DNA from: an uncultured Pelagibacteraceae bacterium
GTDB lineage: Bacteria > Pseudomonadota > Alphaproteobacteria > Pelagibacterales > Pelagibacteraceae
NCBI GenBank assembly: GCA_902533585.1
Contig: CACAMG010000004.1
Coordinates: 1-44,091 of the forward strand
Direction of reading: 5' to 3'
Length of the DNA stretch: 44,091 nucleotides
The position numbers were made by a program, and so were the translations under genes. The first letter of the stretch is position 1. The number at the start of each line of letters is the position of its first letter. The notes beneath the pieces were generated by a model. The model ran no database searches, was not told where the DNA came from, and saw only the letters and a program-made list of their open reading frames with translations. Below, piece by piece: positions 1 through 8,515 of this stretch.

Positions 1-72
1 GGAACCCAATTTCACCCTGAAAAAAGTGATAAAGTTGGACTTAAAATAATTGATAATTTTATAAATTTATAA
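1..72 (+). CDS. hisH: Imidazole glycerol phosphate synthase subunit HisH, C-terminal fragment (truncated by window start)
   Basis: Frame 1 reads GTQFHPEKSDKVGLKIIDNFINL*. The QFHPEKS motif is typical of class I glutamine amidotransferases, and hisA follows directly. Not in the ORF track because it is truncated. Confidence 0.88.
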   Translation, partial: GTQFHPEKSDKVGLKIIDNFINL

Positions 73-73
73 A

Positions 74-796
74 ATGAAAATATTTCCAGCAATAGATATT
101 AAAGATAAAAAGTGTGTAAGATTAATCAAAGGAGACTTTGACAATAAAACTGAATATGCGGTATCTCCAATTGATCAGGCTGGTAAATATAAAGATCACG
201 GTTTTAAAAATTTACATATTGTTGATCTAGATGGAGCTTTAACAGGAGAAACTGTTAATTTAGATATTATTCAAGAAATAGTTAGTAAATTTGATCTTAA
301 AATAGAAATTGGTGGCGGTATTAGAAACTTTGAAAGTATTCAAAAATACACTGATGTTGGTGTTGAAAAGGTTATTTTAGGAAGTGCCGCAATAAAAGAT
401 AAAAATTTTTTAAAAGAAGCTTGTCAAAAGTTTCCAAACAAAATTGCTTTAGGCTTAGATGCTAAAGATGGATATTTGTCAGTGTCAGGATGGAAAGAAA
501 ATTCTAACCAATTAACTTTAGATTTTTTAAAAGAAGTGAACGATTATGGTGCTAGTAGATTGATTTATACGGATATTAATCGAGATGGTACTAAACAAAG
601 TCCTAATTTTGAAGAAACAGCAAAAGTTGCAAATAAATCTAATTGTCCTGTAATTATTTCAGGAGGAGTTTCTTCGATTAATGACATAAAAAAAGCAAAA
701 AATTTAAATAAAAATATTGAAGGTATAATAGTTGGCAAAGCTATATACGATGGTGATATTAAATTAGATGAACTAGTTAAAGAAATAGATGCTTAA
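74..796 (+). CDS. hisA: Phosphoribosylformimino-5-aminoimidazole carboxamide ribotide isomerase
   Basis: 240 aa; [22 protein letters not shown] and EIGGGIR/ISGGVSS barrel motifs; his operon context. Confidence 0.97.
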   Translation: MKIFPAIDIKDKKCVRLIKGDFDNKTEYAVSPIDQAGKYKDHGFKNLHIVDLDGALTGETVNLDIIQEIVSKFDLKIEIGGGIRNFESIQKYTDVGVEKVILGSAAIKDKNFLKEACQKFPNKIALGLDAKDGYLSVSGWKENSNQLTLDFLKEVNDYGASRLIYTDINRDGTKQSPNFEETAKVANKSNCPVIISGGVSSINDIKKAKNLNKNIEGIIVGKAIYDGDIKLDELVKEIDA

Positions 797-1544
797 AAAT
801 AGAATAATACCTTGTTTAGATGTCAAGAATGGTCGTGTTGTGAAAGGTATTAACTTTATTGATTTGAAAGATGCAGGCGATCCTGTTGAACAGGCTAAAA
901 TTTATAGTGATGGTGGAGCAGATGAAATTTGTTTTTTAGATATTACAGCTTCAAATGAAAATAGAGATATTATTTATGATGTTGTCGAAAAGACTTCTAA
1001 GAAATGTTTTGTGCCACTAACTGTTGGAGGTGGAGTTAGAAGTGTTGATGATATTAATAAATTACTTAACTGTGGTGCCGACAAAGTTTCAATAAATACT
1101 GCCGCAGTTCAAAAACCAGAAGTGGTACTTGAGAGTTCTAAAAAATTTGGATCACAATGTATTGTTGTTGCAATAGACGCAAAAAAAAATTTTGATAAAT
1201 GGGAAATTTTTACCCACGGAGGAAGAAATAATACCGGAATAGATGCAATAGAATTTGCAAAAAAAATGGAAGAAAATGGTGCTGGTGAATTATTAGTTAC
1301 ATCTATGGATAGAGATGGAACACAAGTTGGTTATGATATTGAATTAATGTCTAAAATATCGTCAAAAGTAAATATTCCAGTTATAGCATCAGGCGGAGTA
1401 GGAAATTTAGATCATTTGGTTGACGGAATAAAACTTGGAAATGCGAGTGCTGTTTTGGCTGCATCAATATTCCACTATGGAAAATATTCTGTTAAAGAAG
1501 CTAAAGAATATTTGGACTCAAAAGGAATACCTGTTAGGATTTAA
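789..1544 (+). CDS. hisF: Imidazole glycerol phosphate synthase subunit HisF
   Basis: 251 aa; [35 protein letters not shown] motifs; 8-nt overlap with hisA. Confidence 0.98.
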   Translation: MLKNRIIPCLDVKNGRVVKGINFIDLKDAGDPVEQAKIYSDGGADEICFLDITASNENRDIIYDVVEKTSKKCFVPLTVGGGVRSVDDINKLLNCGADKVSINTAAVQKPEVVLESSKKFGSQCIVVAIDAKKNFDKWEIFTHGGRNNTGIDAIEFAKKMEENGAGELLVTSMDRDGTQVGYDIELMSKISSKVNIPVIASGGVGNLDHLVDGIKLGNASAVLAASIFHYGKYSVKEAKEYLDSKGIPVRI

Positions 1545-1545
1545 T

Positions 1546-1818
1546 ATGCTTAATACATTAGAAAGCCTGTTTAAACTTGCAAGAGAGAGAAAAAATACAC
1601 CAGTAGAGGGGTCTTATACAAATAAGTTGTTGAGCAACAAATCTTTTAGCAAAAATAAAGTTTTAGAAGAAATTAATGAGCTAATCGAAGCTGTGGAAAA
1701 GAATACTAATAAAATTCATGAAGCAGCAGATGTTTTTTATCATTTGATAATGTATTTAGAAGCGAATGATGTTAAAATTGAAAAGGTAATGGAAGAATTA
1801 AATAAAAGAAAAAAATGA
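1546..1818 (+). CDS. hisE: Phosphoribosyl-ATP pyrophosphatase
   Basis: Start reassigned to the ATG at 1546 (MLNTLESLFKLARERKNTPVEGSYT); EINELIEAV...EAADVFYHLIMYL is the HisE/MazG-like core. The listed ORF start at 1435 lies inside hisF. Confidence 0.92.
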   Translation: MLNTLESLFKLARERKNTPVEGSYTNKLLSNKSFSKNKVLEEINELIEAVEKNTNKIHEAADVFYHLIMYLEANDVKIEKVMEELNKRKK

Positions 1819-2180
1819 GCTACGACAATAATAATATTTTTGCAAAAATTCTAAGAGGAGAAATACCTTGTAAAAAAATTTATGAAGATGAATTCGTCTT
1901 ATCTTTTTATGATATAAATCCAAAAAAAAAAATTCACGCATTAGTTATACCTAAAGGAAAATATATTGATCTTGATGATTTTAGCCAGAATGCTCCTTCT
2001 GAAGAGATGGTTGGATTGTTAAAAGGTATAAATACTGTAGCTAAAAAACTTGGAATTTCAGTTGATACAGGCAAAGGCTATAGAGCATTAGCAAATATAA
2101 GCGAAGACGGAGGGCAAGAGGTTCCACATTTACATTTTCATTTGTTTGGAGGTGAAAAAGTTGGGAAAATGGTAGAGTGA
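1815..2180 (+). CDS. HIT family (histidine triad) hydrolase
   Basis: NIFAKILRGEIPCKKIYEDE...HALVIPKGKY...VPHLHFHLFGG (HxHxHxx triad). Confidence 0.95.
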   Translation: MSYDNNNIFAKILRGEIPCKKIYEDEFVLSFYDINPKKKIHALVIPKGKYIDLDDFSQNAPSEEMVGLLKGINTVAKKLGISVDTGKGYRALANISEDGGQEVPHLHFHLFGGEKVGKMVE

Positions 2181-2683
2181 CAACAAATGTAGACAGGAAG
2201 TACCTGGAAATAAAAAGTATAAAAGATTTAATAGAAGTTAATAAACCCAGCAAAGAATGCAAAATAGATCTAGTTGATCCTCCAGATTTTCAATTAAATA
2301 GATTTTTTTATAAGCAAATCGGTAAAAAACATAGATGGATAGATAGACTTTTATGGACTGATAAAGAATGGATTAATTATATTAATAATCCAAATGTCAA
2401 AACGTATATCTTAAAAGAAAAAAAAGAACTAGTTGGTTATTTTGAAAAAATTATTAATTTTAATAACTTAGAATGTGAAATTGCATATTTTGGAATTTTA
2501 GAAAATTATTTTAATAGAAATTATGGAGGTTTTTTATTGTCAGAAGCAATTAAAAAATCTTTTATTTTAGGAATAAAAAGAGTTTGGGTGCATACCTGTT
2601 CATTAGATCATAAACATGCACTAAAAAATTATTTATCAAGAGGTATGAAAATTTTTAAATCAGAAACTATTACTGTGAATTAA
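2177..2683 (+). CDS. GNAT family N-acetyltransferase
   Basis: GTG start overlapping the HIT stop; YFGILENYFNRNYGGFLLSEAIKKSFILGIKRVWVHTCSLDHKHALKNYLSRGMKIF resembles GNAT motif A/B. Confidence 0.8.
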   Translation: MTTNVDRKYLEIKSIKDLIEVNKPSKECKIDLVDPPDFQLNRFFYKQIGKKHRWIDRLLWTDKEWINYINNPNVKTYILKEKKELVGYFEKIINFNNLECEIAYFGILENYFNRNYGGFLLSEAIKKSFILGIKRVWVHTCSLDHKHALKNYLSRGMKIFKSETITVN

Positions 2684-2685
2684 AA

Positions 2686-3243
2686 TTAATTTCTTTGAGG
2701 GAGTAAGAAAATTTTTTCTTTTATACTTTTATTTATTTCAATATCAAATATATATGTAACTGCAAGATTTTGATATATGTCTTCCATTTGCCAACCAATC
2801 AAATTGTAGGTTTTTTTATCAAAAAAAATATTTACCACATTATTTTTGTTTTCTAATGAAAAATTATAGTATTTATCATTAATAGATCTTCCTTCTAGTT
2901 TTTTTATTTCATTTATTAAGTATCTTTTATCAAGAATTATGTTAAGTTGAGTTTTTTCTATAGGATATAAGAAATATTGATTACTCATTTTACTTTTAAT
3001 AACTACTGCTTTACCATTGGAAACTAAAATTCTTTTATTTTTGGAGCTATAAGAACAATAAATTTTTTTTGGATATTTAATTATACAATTTCCTGCTTCT
3101 GTTTTCCCATCAATCGTTTGTTTAAAATTAAAACTTAAGTTATTTATTTTTTCAAAATTATATAAAATTTTTTCTTTAATTGACCCGTATGCTGGACTAT
3201 AAAAATTTATAATTAAAATTATTAAAAATAATAATTTTTTCAC
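2686..3243 (-). CDS. lolA: Outer membrane lipoprotein carrier protein LolA-like
   Basis: Signal peptide; LSFNFKQTIDGKTEAGNCIIKYPKKIYCSY resembles the LolA fold; adjacent to ftsK as in many alphaproteobacteria. Confidence 0.8.
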   Translation of the reverse strand: MKKLLFLIILIINFYSPAYGSIKEKILYNFEKINNLSFNFKQTIDGKTEAGNCIIKYPKKIYCSYSSKNKRILVSNGKAVVIKSKMSNQYFLYPIEKTQLNIILDKRYLINEIKKLEGRSINDKYYNFSLENKNNVVNIFFDKKTYNLIGWQMEDIYQNLAVTYIFDIEINKSIKEKIFLLPQRN

Positions 3244-5333
3244 TTAAGAATTTCTCTTTTACCCACATGATTGGCTTTACTTACCTCACCTTCTGCCTCC
3301 ATCATATCAATAATCCTTGCAGCACGATTATATCCTATCTGAAGTTTTCTTTGTAAAAATGAAGTTGAAGCTTTGCCTTCAGATTTTACTAAATCCAATG
3401 CATTAGAATATAATTCATCTTTATCACCATCTTCTAATAAATTAGTATTATTTTCTTTTTCATCAGCAAAGTTTAATATTTCATCAACATAATCAGGTTC
3501 ACCTTGAGATCTCAGAAAATTATTTATTTTCTCTATTTCTGTTTCAGATACATATGGTCCGTGAATTCTAACAATCTTATTTGCTGAAGTCATGTATAGC
3601 ATATCTCCTTTACCTAGTAATTGCTCTGCACCTTGTTCACCAAGTATTGTTCTACTATCAATTTTAGAAGTAACTTGGAAAGAAATACGAGTAGGAAAAT
3701 TTGCTTTAATTGTTCCTGTTATAACGTCAACACTGGGTCTCTGTGTTGCCATTATAATGTGAATCCCTGCAGCTCTTGCCATTTGAGAGAGTTTTTGAAT
3801 ATATCCTTCTATTTCCTTTCCAGCCACAAGCATTAAATCAGACATTTCATCAACAATTACAACTATGTAAGGCATTGCAAGCTTATGTTTAGAGTTATAT
3901 CCATCAATATTTCTTACACCTACTTTAGTCATCAGTTTGTACCTATTTTCCATTTCTTTAACAACCCAACCCAAAACTGAGGCTGCCCTTTTAGGTTCTG
4001 TTATCACAGGACATAATAAATGAGGAATTCCTTCATAAGTTGAAAGTTCAAGCATCTTTGGATCAATCAAAATAAACTTACATCTGTTTGGAGGATGTTT
4101 ATATAACAAAGATAATATAATTGTATTTATGCATATAGATTTCCCAGAACCTGTTGTACCAGCAATCAGCAAATGAGGCATAGAACTTAAGTCACCAATT
4201 AAAGGAATTCCAGAAATATTTTTTCCAAGTGAAATTGGAAGTTTAATATCTTTTTTATTAAACGAAGAATTAGATATAATTTCGCTTAAATAAACATTTT
4301 CTCTCGATGAGTTTGGAATTTCAATACCAATTGTATTTCTTCCAGGTATTGTAGATATACGAGCAGACTCAGAACTTGTATTTCTAGCTATATCTTCTGA
4401 GAGATTAATTATTTTTGAAACCTTGACACCAGCAGCAGGTTCAAATTCATGTAAAGTAACTACTGGGCCATGATTAATTTTTTTTATTTTTCCTTCAACA
4501 CCAAAATCTAATAGGATTTTTTCTAAAAAACTTTCATCAATTTTTTCAGCAGACCTATCTTTGTCCCTTTCACTTTTTGTTGGTTCTTTTAAAAAATCAA
4601 CTAATGGAAGTTTAAATTTTTTAATTATTTTTGTACTTTGGACATTATTTTCAAATTGAAAATCTTCTTGTACCAAAGTTTTTTCTGGCATGTTATTGTC
4701 TTTAAAATTATCAATTGTTTTCTCATCAAAATTTCTATTATTTATTTTTTTTATTTTTAAAATAATAAATATTTTTTTTAAGAAATTATAAAATTTTTTT
4801 ATATTAAAATTAATACTTAATAAAAATCCAATTAAAGTAATAAATAAAATTACATAGTAAGAAATATTTTCATTTACTTTTATTAAAGAGAATAAAAAAC
4901 TATCTTGAAGGAAATTTCCAATAAAACCTCCATTGCCGTTAATTGTTAACCAAAAAGATTCAGAATAATATACTGAAAAGAATAATGATCCAAAAATAGA
5001 ATATAAAACAACAAAGAAAAAATTTTCTAAAATCAGTAAAATTTTTTTGTTTTTGAAAATATTAATACCTGTAAAAAACAAAGTGAACGAAATTAAAAAA
5101 GAAATTAATCCAATTGATTGAAAAAAAATATCAGAGATAACACTTCCTTTATATCCTAATATATTTTCGATTTTGGTCTCTTTAGGGAATATGAAATTTG
5201 GATCTTCAGGAGAATAGCTTATTAATGAAACTATTAATAATATTGATAAAACAGCTAAGAAAATACCAATTAATTCAACTATTCTTTTTACAATAAAATT
5301 AAAAACTTTTTGTGTAATATAATTTATATTCAT
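3240..5333 (-). CDS. ftsK: DNA translocase FtsK/SpoIIIE
   Basis: 697 aa; N-terminal TM segments, Walker A AGTTGSGKS, VVIVDEMSDLM, C-terminal gamma-like winged helix (SFLQRKLQIGYNRAARIIDMMEAEG). Confidence 0.98.
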   Translation of the reverse strand: MNINYITQKVFNFIVKRIVELIGIFLAVLSILLIVSLISYSPEDPNFIFPKETKIENILGYKGSVISDIFFQSIGLISFLISFTLFFTGINIFKNKKILLILENFFFVVLYSIFGSLFFSVYYSESFWLTINGNGGFIGNFLQDSFLFSLIKVNENISYYVILFITLIGFLLSINFNIKKFYNFLKKIFIILKIKKINNRNFDEKTIDNFKDNNMPEKTLVQEDFQFENNVQSTKIIKKFKLPLVDFLKEPTKSERDKDRSAEKIDESFLEKILLDFGVEGKIKKINHGPVVTLHEFEPAAGVKVSKIINLSEDIARNTSSESARISTIPGRNTIGIEIPNSSRENVYLSEIISNSSFNKKDIKLPISLGKNISGIPLIGDLSSMPHLLIAGTTGSGKSICINTIILSLLYKHPPNRCKFILIDPKMLELSTYEGIPHLLCPVITEPKRAASVLGWVVKEMENRYKLMTKVGVRNIDGYNSKHKLAMPYIVVIVDEMSDLMLVAGKEIEGYIQKLSQMARAAGIHIIMATQRPSVDVITGTIKANFPTRISFQVTSKIDSRTILGEQGAEQLLGKGDMLYMTSANKIVRIHGPYVSETEIEKINNFLRSQGEPDYVDEILNFADEKENNTNLLEDGDKDELYSNALDLVKSEGKASTSFLQRKLQIGYNRAARIIDMMEAEGEVSKANHVGKREILK

Positions 5334-5399
5334 TTTATTATAAATCTTATTTGTTACTTTGTATCATTTAATAATTATTGTTAAAATTAATTTTTGTTT

Positions 5400-6491
5400 A
5401 TGAAAATTTGCTTAATAGGAAATGGGCTAACTAATCTAGTTTTGGCAAAAAATTTAGTAAATAAAAAAATCAAAGTTGATCTTTATTCAGGATTAGAGAG
5501 GTTTAATAAGATGACCTCCAGAACTATAGGAATTACAAAGAACAATTTTGATTTTTTTAATAACAAAATCCTCGATATAAAAAAATTTTCTTGGCCAATT
5601 AACCAAATAAAAGTTTTTAGTGAATTTGACATAAATAATGAAATAATAAATTTTAATAAAAAAAACAATTTATTATTTTCAATTGTAAAATATAAAGATA
5701 TTTTTAATTTAGTTAATAATAGCTTAAAAAAAAATAAATATTTTAAAAAAATAAAAATAAAACAATCCTCTTATAAATCAATTCTAAATAAAAAAGATTA
5801 TAATTTAATAATTAATTCAGAATCTAAAAATCCAATTTTTAACAATTTTTTTTATAATAAAATTTATAAAAATTATAATAGCACTGCATATACGTGTATT
5901 TTGAAACATAAAAAATGTATTAATAATAATGCTACACAAATATTTAGCAAAATAGGTCCAATTGCCTTTTTGCCTTGCTCAAAAACTGAAACATCTATTG
6001 TTTTTTCTATTTTAGAAAATGAAAATATTAAATCAGAACAAAATATTAAAGATCTTATTACAAATTATAATAATAAATATAATATCAAATCTTTTAGTAA
6101 GTTTGAAAAATTTGTATTAAAATTTTCTGTCCAAAACAATTATTTTCATAATAATATTTTATCTTTTGGACAAAATTTACATCAAATCCATCCTCTCGCT
6201 GGGCAGGGATTTAATATGATTCTTAGAGATGTTCAAATGTTGTCTGAGTTAATTGATTCCAGATTGGAACTTGGTTTGACTTTAGATAAATCTTTACTCA
6301 AAGATTTTCAATCAAAAACAAAACATTTAAATTTTATTTTTTCTTTAGGAATAGATTTTATTCATGAATTTTTTAAATTTGAGAATAATTATGGAAATAA
6401 TTATTCTAGAGAATTATTTAAATTTGTTGGACATAACAAAACGTTTACAAAATATGTTAAAAAGTTTGCTGACGAAGGTTTTAGATTTTAA
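5400..6491 (+). CDS. Divergent UbiH/UbiF-like FAD-dependent monooxygenase
   Basis: N-terminal GNGLTNLVLAKNL dinucleotide fold and HPLAGQGFNMILRDVQML, a UbiH-family motif. Start ATG at 5400 preferred over 5394. Confidence 0.75.
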   Translation: MKICLIGNGLTNLVLAKNLVNKKIKVDLYSGLERFNKMTSRTIGITKNNFDFFNNKILDIKKFSWPINQIKVFSEFDINNEIINFNKKNNLLFSIVKYKDIFNLVNNSLKKNKYFKKIKIKQSSYKSILNKKDYNLIINSESKNPIFNNFFYNKIYKNYNSTAYTCILKHKKCINNNATQIFSKIGPIAFLPCSKTETSIVFSILENENIKSEQNIKDLITNYNNKYNIKSFSKFEKFVLKFSVQNNYFHNNILSFGQNLHQIHPLAGQGFNMILRDVQMLSELIDSRLELGLTLDKSLLKDFQSKTKHLNFIFSLGIDFIHEFFKFENNYGNNYSRELFKFVGHNKTFTKYVKKFADEGFRF

Positions 6492-7133
6492 TTATTGTAT
6501 AGTTGTGTTGCTAAAATTATCAAAAATATAAGTCTTTAATATTTCTTCTAATTTTTTTCTTCTTAAAATCAAATCGTTACATTCAAGTAAAATTTGTTTT
6601 TCCTCTAGTGAAAAAGGAGATGCCATCGAAAGTGCATTTATAGTTTGATCCATGCTTTGTTTTTCAAGTTCTTTCCAATTTATTTCATAACCTTTTTTTT
6701 TAAATAATGATTTATAATCTTTAAAGATAATTTCTAAATCAGAAAATTTTAAATCATCTTTTTTTTTGTTTAAATCATCAATAAAATCTTCATAACTCAC
6801 ATTATAATTTCTATAAAGTTTTTTACTTTCGACTTCTTTTTTTATTTTAAATCTAATAATACCATTAAGAAGAATTATGTACCTACCGTCGTCTGTTTCA
6901 TTAAAACTAGTAATTTTACCCATACATCCAATATCATATAAATCTGGTATTTTTTTACCTTCGTTTTTAGGCTGGATCATTCCAATCATTCTATTTCCTT
7001 TCATAGAGTCATCAATCATTTGAATATATCTTGGCTCAAAAATATTTAATGGAACAGTAGTATTTGGAAAAATAATAAAGTTGGATAAAGGAAAAACAGG
7101 CAAAATAGAAGGAAGATTATTTTTTTTTTGCAT
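6492..7133 (-). CDS. LON peptidase substrate-binding domain protein (standalone LON N-terminal domain)
   Basis: LPVFPLSNFIIFPNTTVPLNIFEPRYIQMIDDSMKGNRMIGMIQPK; no ATPase or protease domain. Confidence 0.92.
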   Translation of the reverse strand: MQKKNNLPSILPVFPLSNFIIFPNTTVPLNIFEPRYIQMIDDSMKGNRMIGMIQPKNEGKKIPDLYDIGCMGKITSFNETDDGRYIILLNGIIRFKIKKEVESKKLYRNYNVSYEDFIDDLNKKKDDLKFSDLEIIFKDYKSLFKKKGYEINWKELEKQSMDQTINALSMASPFSLEEKQILLECNDLILRRKKLEEILKTYIFDNFSNTTIQ

Positions 7134-7225
7134 AAAAAAAAATAATACATAATTTTTACTTTTTCAACGTTTTGATCAAACCGTGGGACACAGTTTGACT
7201 TAAATTTTAAAATTTTTATTATTGC

Positions 7226-7254
7226 TTACAATTCTAAAACCCGCTATCTATAAT
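7226..7254 (+). promoter_or_regulatory. Putative sigma70-like promoter of tRNA-Gly
   Basis: TTACAA (7226-7231), 17-nt spacer, TATAAT (7249-7254), 12 nt before the mature tRNA 5' end. Confidence 0.7.
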
Positions 7255-7266
7255 TGTTTTTTACAA

Positions 7267-7341
7267 GCGGGCATAGCTCAGTGGTAGAGCGTCTCGTTGC
7301 CAACGAGAAGGTCGTGGGTTCAAGTCCCATTGCCCGCTCCA
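7267..7341 (+). tRNA. tRNA-Gly(GCC)
   Basis: GCGGGCA/TGCCCGC acceptor stem, anticodon stem TCTCG/CGAGA with loop TTGCCAA (anticodon GCC), T-arm GTGGGTTCAAGTCCCAT, encoded CCA. Confidence 0.97.
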
Positions 7342-7344
7342 AAT

Positions 7345-8163
7345 ATGAAAAAAATAATTTACGATCTTGGCTCTGGTAATGGCGACAATATTCCATATTA
7401 TCTTTTGAAATCCGATCTTGTTATTGCTGTGGAAGCGATTCCAAAATTTTGTGAAGAAATAACAAATAAATTTAATAAAGAAATTTTAAAAAAAAAATTA
7501 ATTGTTGAAAATTTTATAATAACTACCGACAAAGGAAACTTAGATAAAGAATTTTTTATACACAAAAACAAAAATATTTTAAGTCAATTTCCCATACCAA
7601 AACCAGAATTAAGAGATCATTTTATCAAAACTAAGCTTCCTAGTAAAAATTTAATTGAAATTATAAAAAAACATGGAAATCCATATTATATAAAAATAGA
7701 TACTGAAAATTATGATTATGAAATACTTTCTGAACTTTTTAAAAACAATATTTTTCCAGAATATTTATCAGTAGAATGTTATAAAAATGAAATTTTTGAA
7801 AAAATAATAAACAATGAAAATTATAATTCATACAAGCTAGTCTGCGGAGCTAACGTGCACACAAAATATAATAATAGAATATTATCACTAGAAAATAAAA
7901 AAATTAAACATTCTTTCCCTTTACATTCCGCTGGACCATTTGGTAACGATATAGATGGAAAATGGTTAGCAAAAAAAAATTTTAAGTTTTTATTCTCTTT
8001 TGCTAATACAAATTGGATAGATATTCATTGTTCTAAATTTGATTTGCCGAATAAATATTATTTGCCAATTGATTTAATGTTATACTTTAATAAAAAAATT
8101 TTAAAAAAATTTTTAATATTAATTTTAATTATTATATTTATAGTTATAATTAAATTTTTATAA
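7345..8163 (+). CDS. FkbM-family methyltransferase with hydrophobic C-terminal tail
   Basis: IYDLGSGNGDNIPYYLLKSDLVIAVEAIPKFCEEI...YYIKIDTENYDYEIL; start moved to the ATG at 7345 because the upstream ORF is tRNA sequence. Confidence 0.8.
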   Translation: MKKIIYDLGSGNGDNIPYYLLKSDLVIAVEAIPKFCEEITNKFNKEILKKKLIVENFIITTDKGNLDKEFFIHKNKNILSQFPIPKPELRDHFIKTKLPSKNLIEIIKKHGNPYYIKIDTENYDYEILSELFKNNIFPEYLSVECYKNEIFEKIINNENYNSYKLVCGANVHTKYNNRILSLENKKIKHSFPLHSAGPFGNDIDGKWLAKKNFKFLFSFANTNWIDIHCSKFDLPNKYYLPIDLMLYFNKKILKKFLILILIIIFIVIIKFL

Positions 8164-8170
8164 AATTATT

Positions 8171-8515
8171 ATGAGCGAATTAACAAAAAAAAAATGTTTA
8201 CCATGTGAAGGGGGTTTGCCACCATTAAATATTGCTGAGATACACAAATATCAAAAAAAAGTTGATGGATGGTATGTAAAACCTAATGATAAAAAAAATT
8301 ATTTTTTAGAGAAAAATTTTAAATTTAAAAATTTTCTTCAAAGTCAGAATTTTGTAAATAAAGTTGGTGAAATATCAGAAAAAGAAAATCATCATCCTGA
8401 TATTTCTTTTGGCTGGGGTTATGCAAAAATTATTATTATGACTCATGCAATAGAAGGTCTTTCAGAGAATGACTTTATACTTGCAGCTAAAATTGATCAG
8501 ATAGTTAATGATTAA
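8171..8515 (+). CDS. Pterin-4-alpha-carbinolamine dehydratase family protein
   Basis: EKENHHPDISFGWGYAKIIIMTHAIEGLSENDFILAAKID, the PCD/DCoH motif. Confidence 0.92.
   Translation: MSELTKKKCLPCEGGLPPLNIAEIHKYQKKVDGWYVKPNDKKNYFLEKNFKFKNFLQSQNFVNKVGEISEKENHHPDISFGWGYAKIIIMTHAIEGLSENDFILAAKIDQIVND

Noticed and set aside
1435-1545. N-terminal extension of the hisE ORF
   Set aside because: Lies inside hisF in another frame; the HisE homologous region begins at the ATG at 1546.
3621-3836. 71-aa plus-strand ORF (Cys-rich) inside ftsK
   Set aside because: Antisense to a highly conserved FtsK motor region; shadow ORF. The same applies to 2041-2262(-), 5483-5668(-), 8722-8937(+), 17727-17945(+), 18744-19043(+), 19455-19661(+), 19902-20093(-), 20652-20951(-), 22079-22261(-), 26739-26993(+), 27288-27539(+), 29272-29565(+), 29910-30143(-), 30506-30721(-), 33706-33888(-), 38844-39128(-), 40204-40389(-) and 42834-43028(-).
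5650-5910. Asn/Lys/Ile-rich low-complexity DNA in the UbiH-like gene
   Set aside because: Explained by extreme AT bias within an intact reading frame rather than a repeat or frameshifted pseudogene.
7267-7341. Possible integrative-element attachment site at tRNA-Gly
   Set aside because: No integrase gene, and I saw no duplicated tRNA 3' end downstream.
7297-7344. ORF-track N-terminus MPTRRSWVQVPLPAPN preceding the FkbM gene
   Set aside because: It is translation of the tRNA-Gly sequence, a well-known spurious peptide. The real start is the ATG at 7345.
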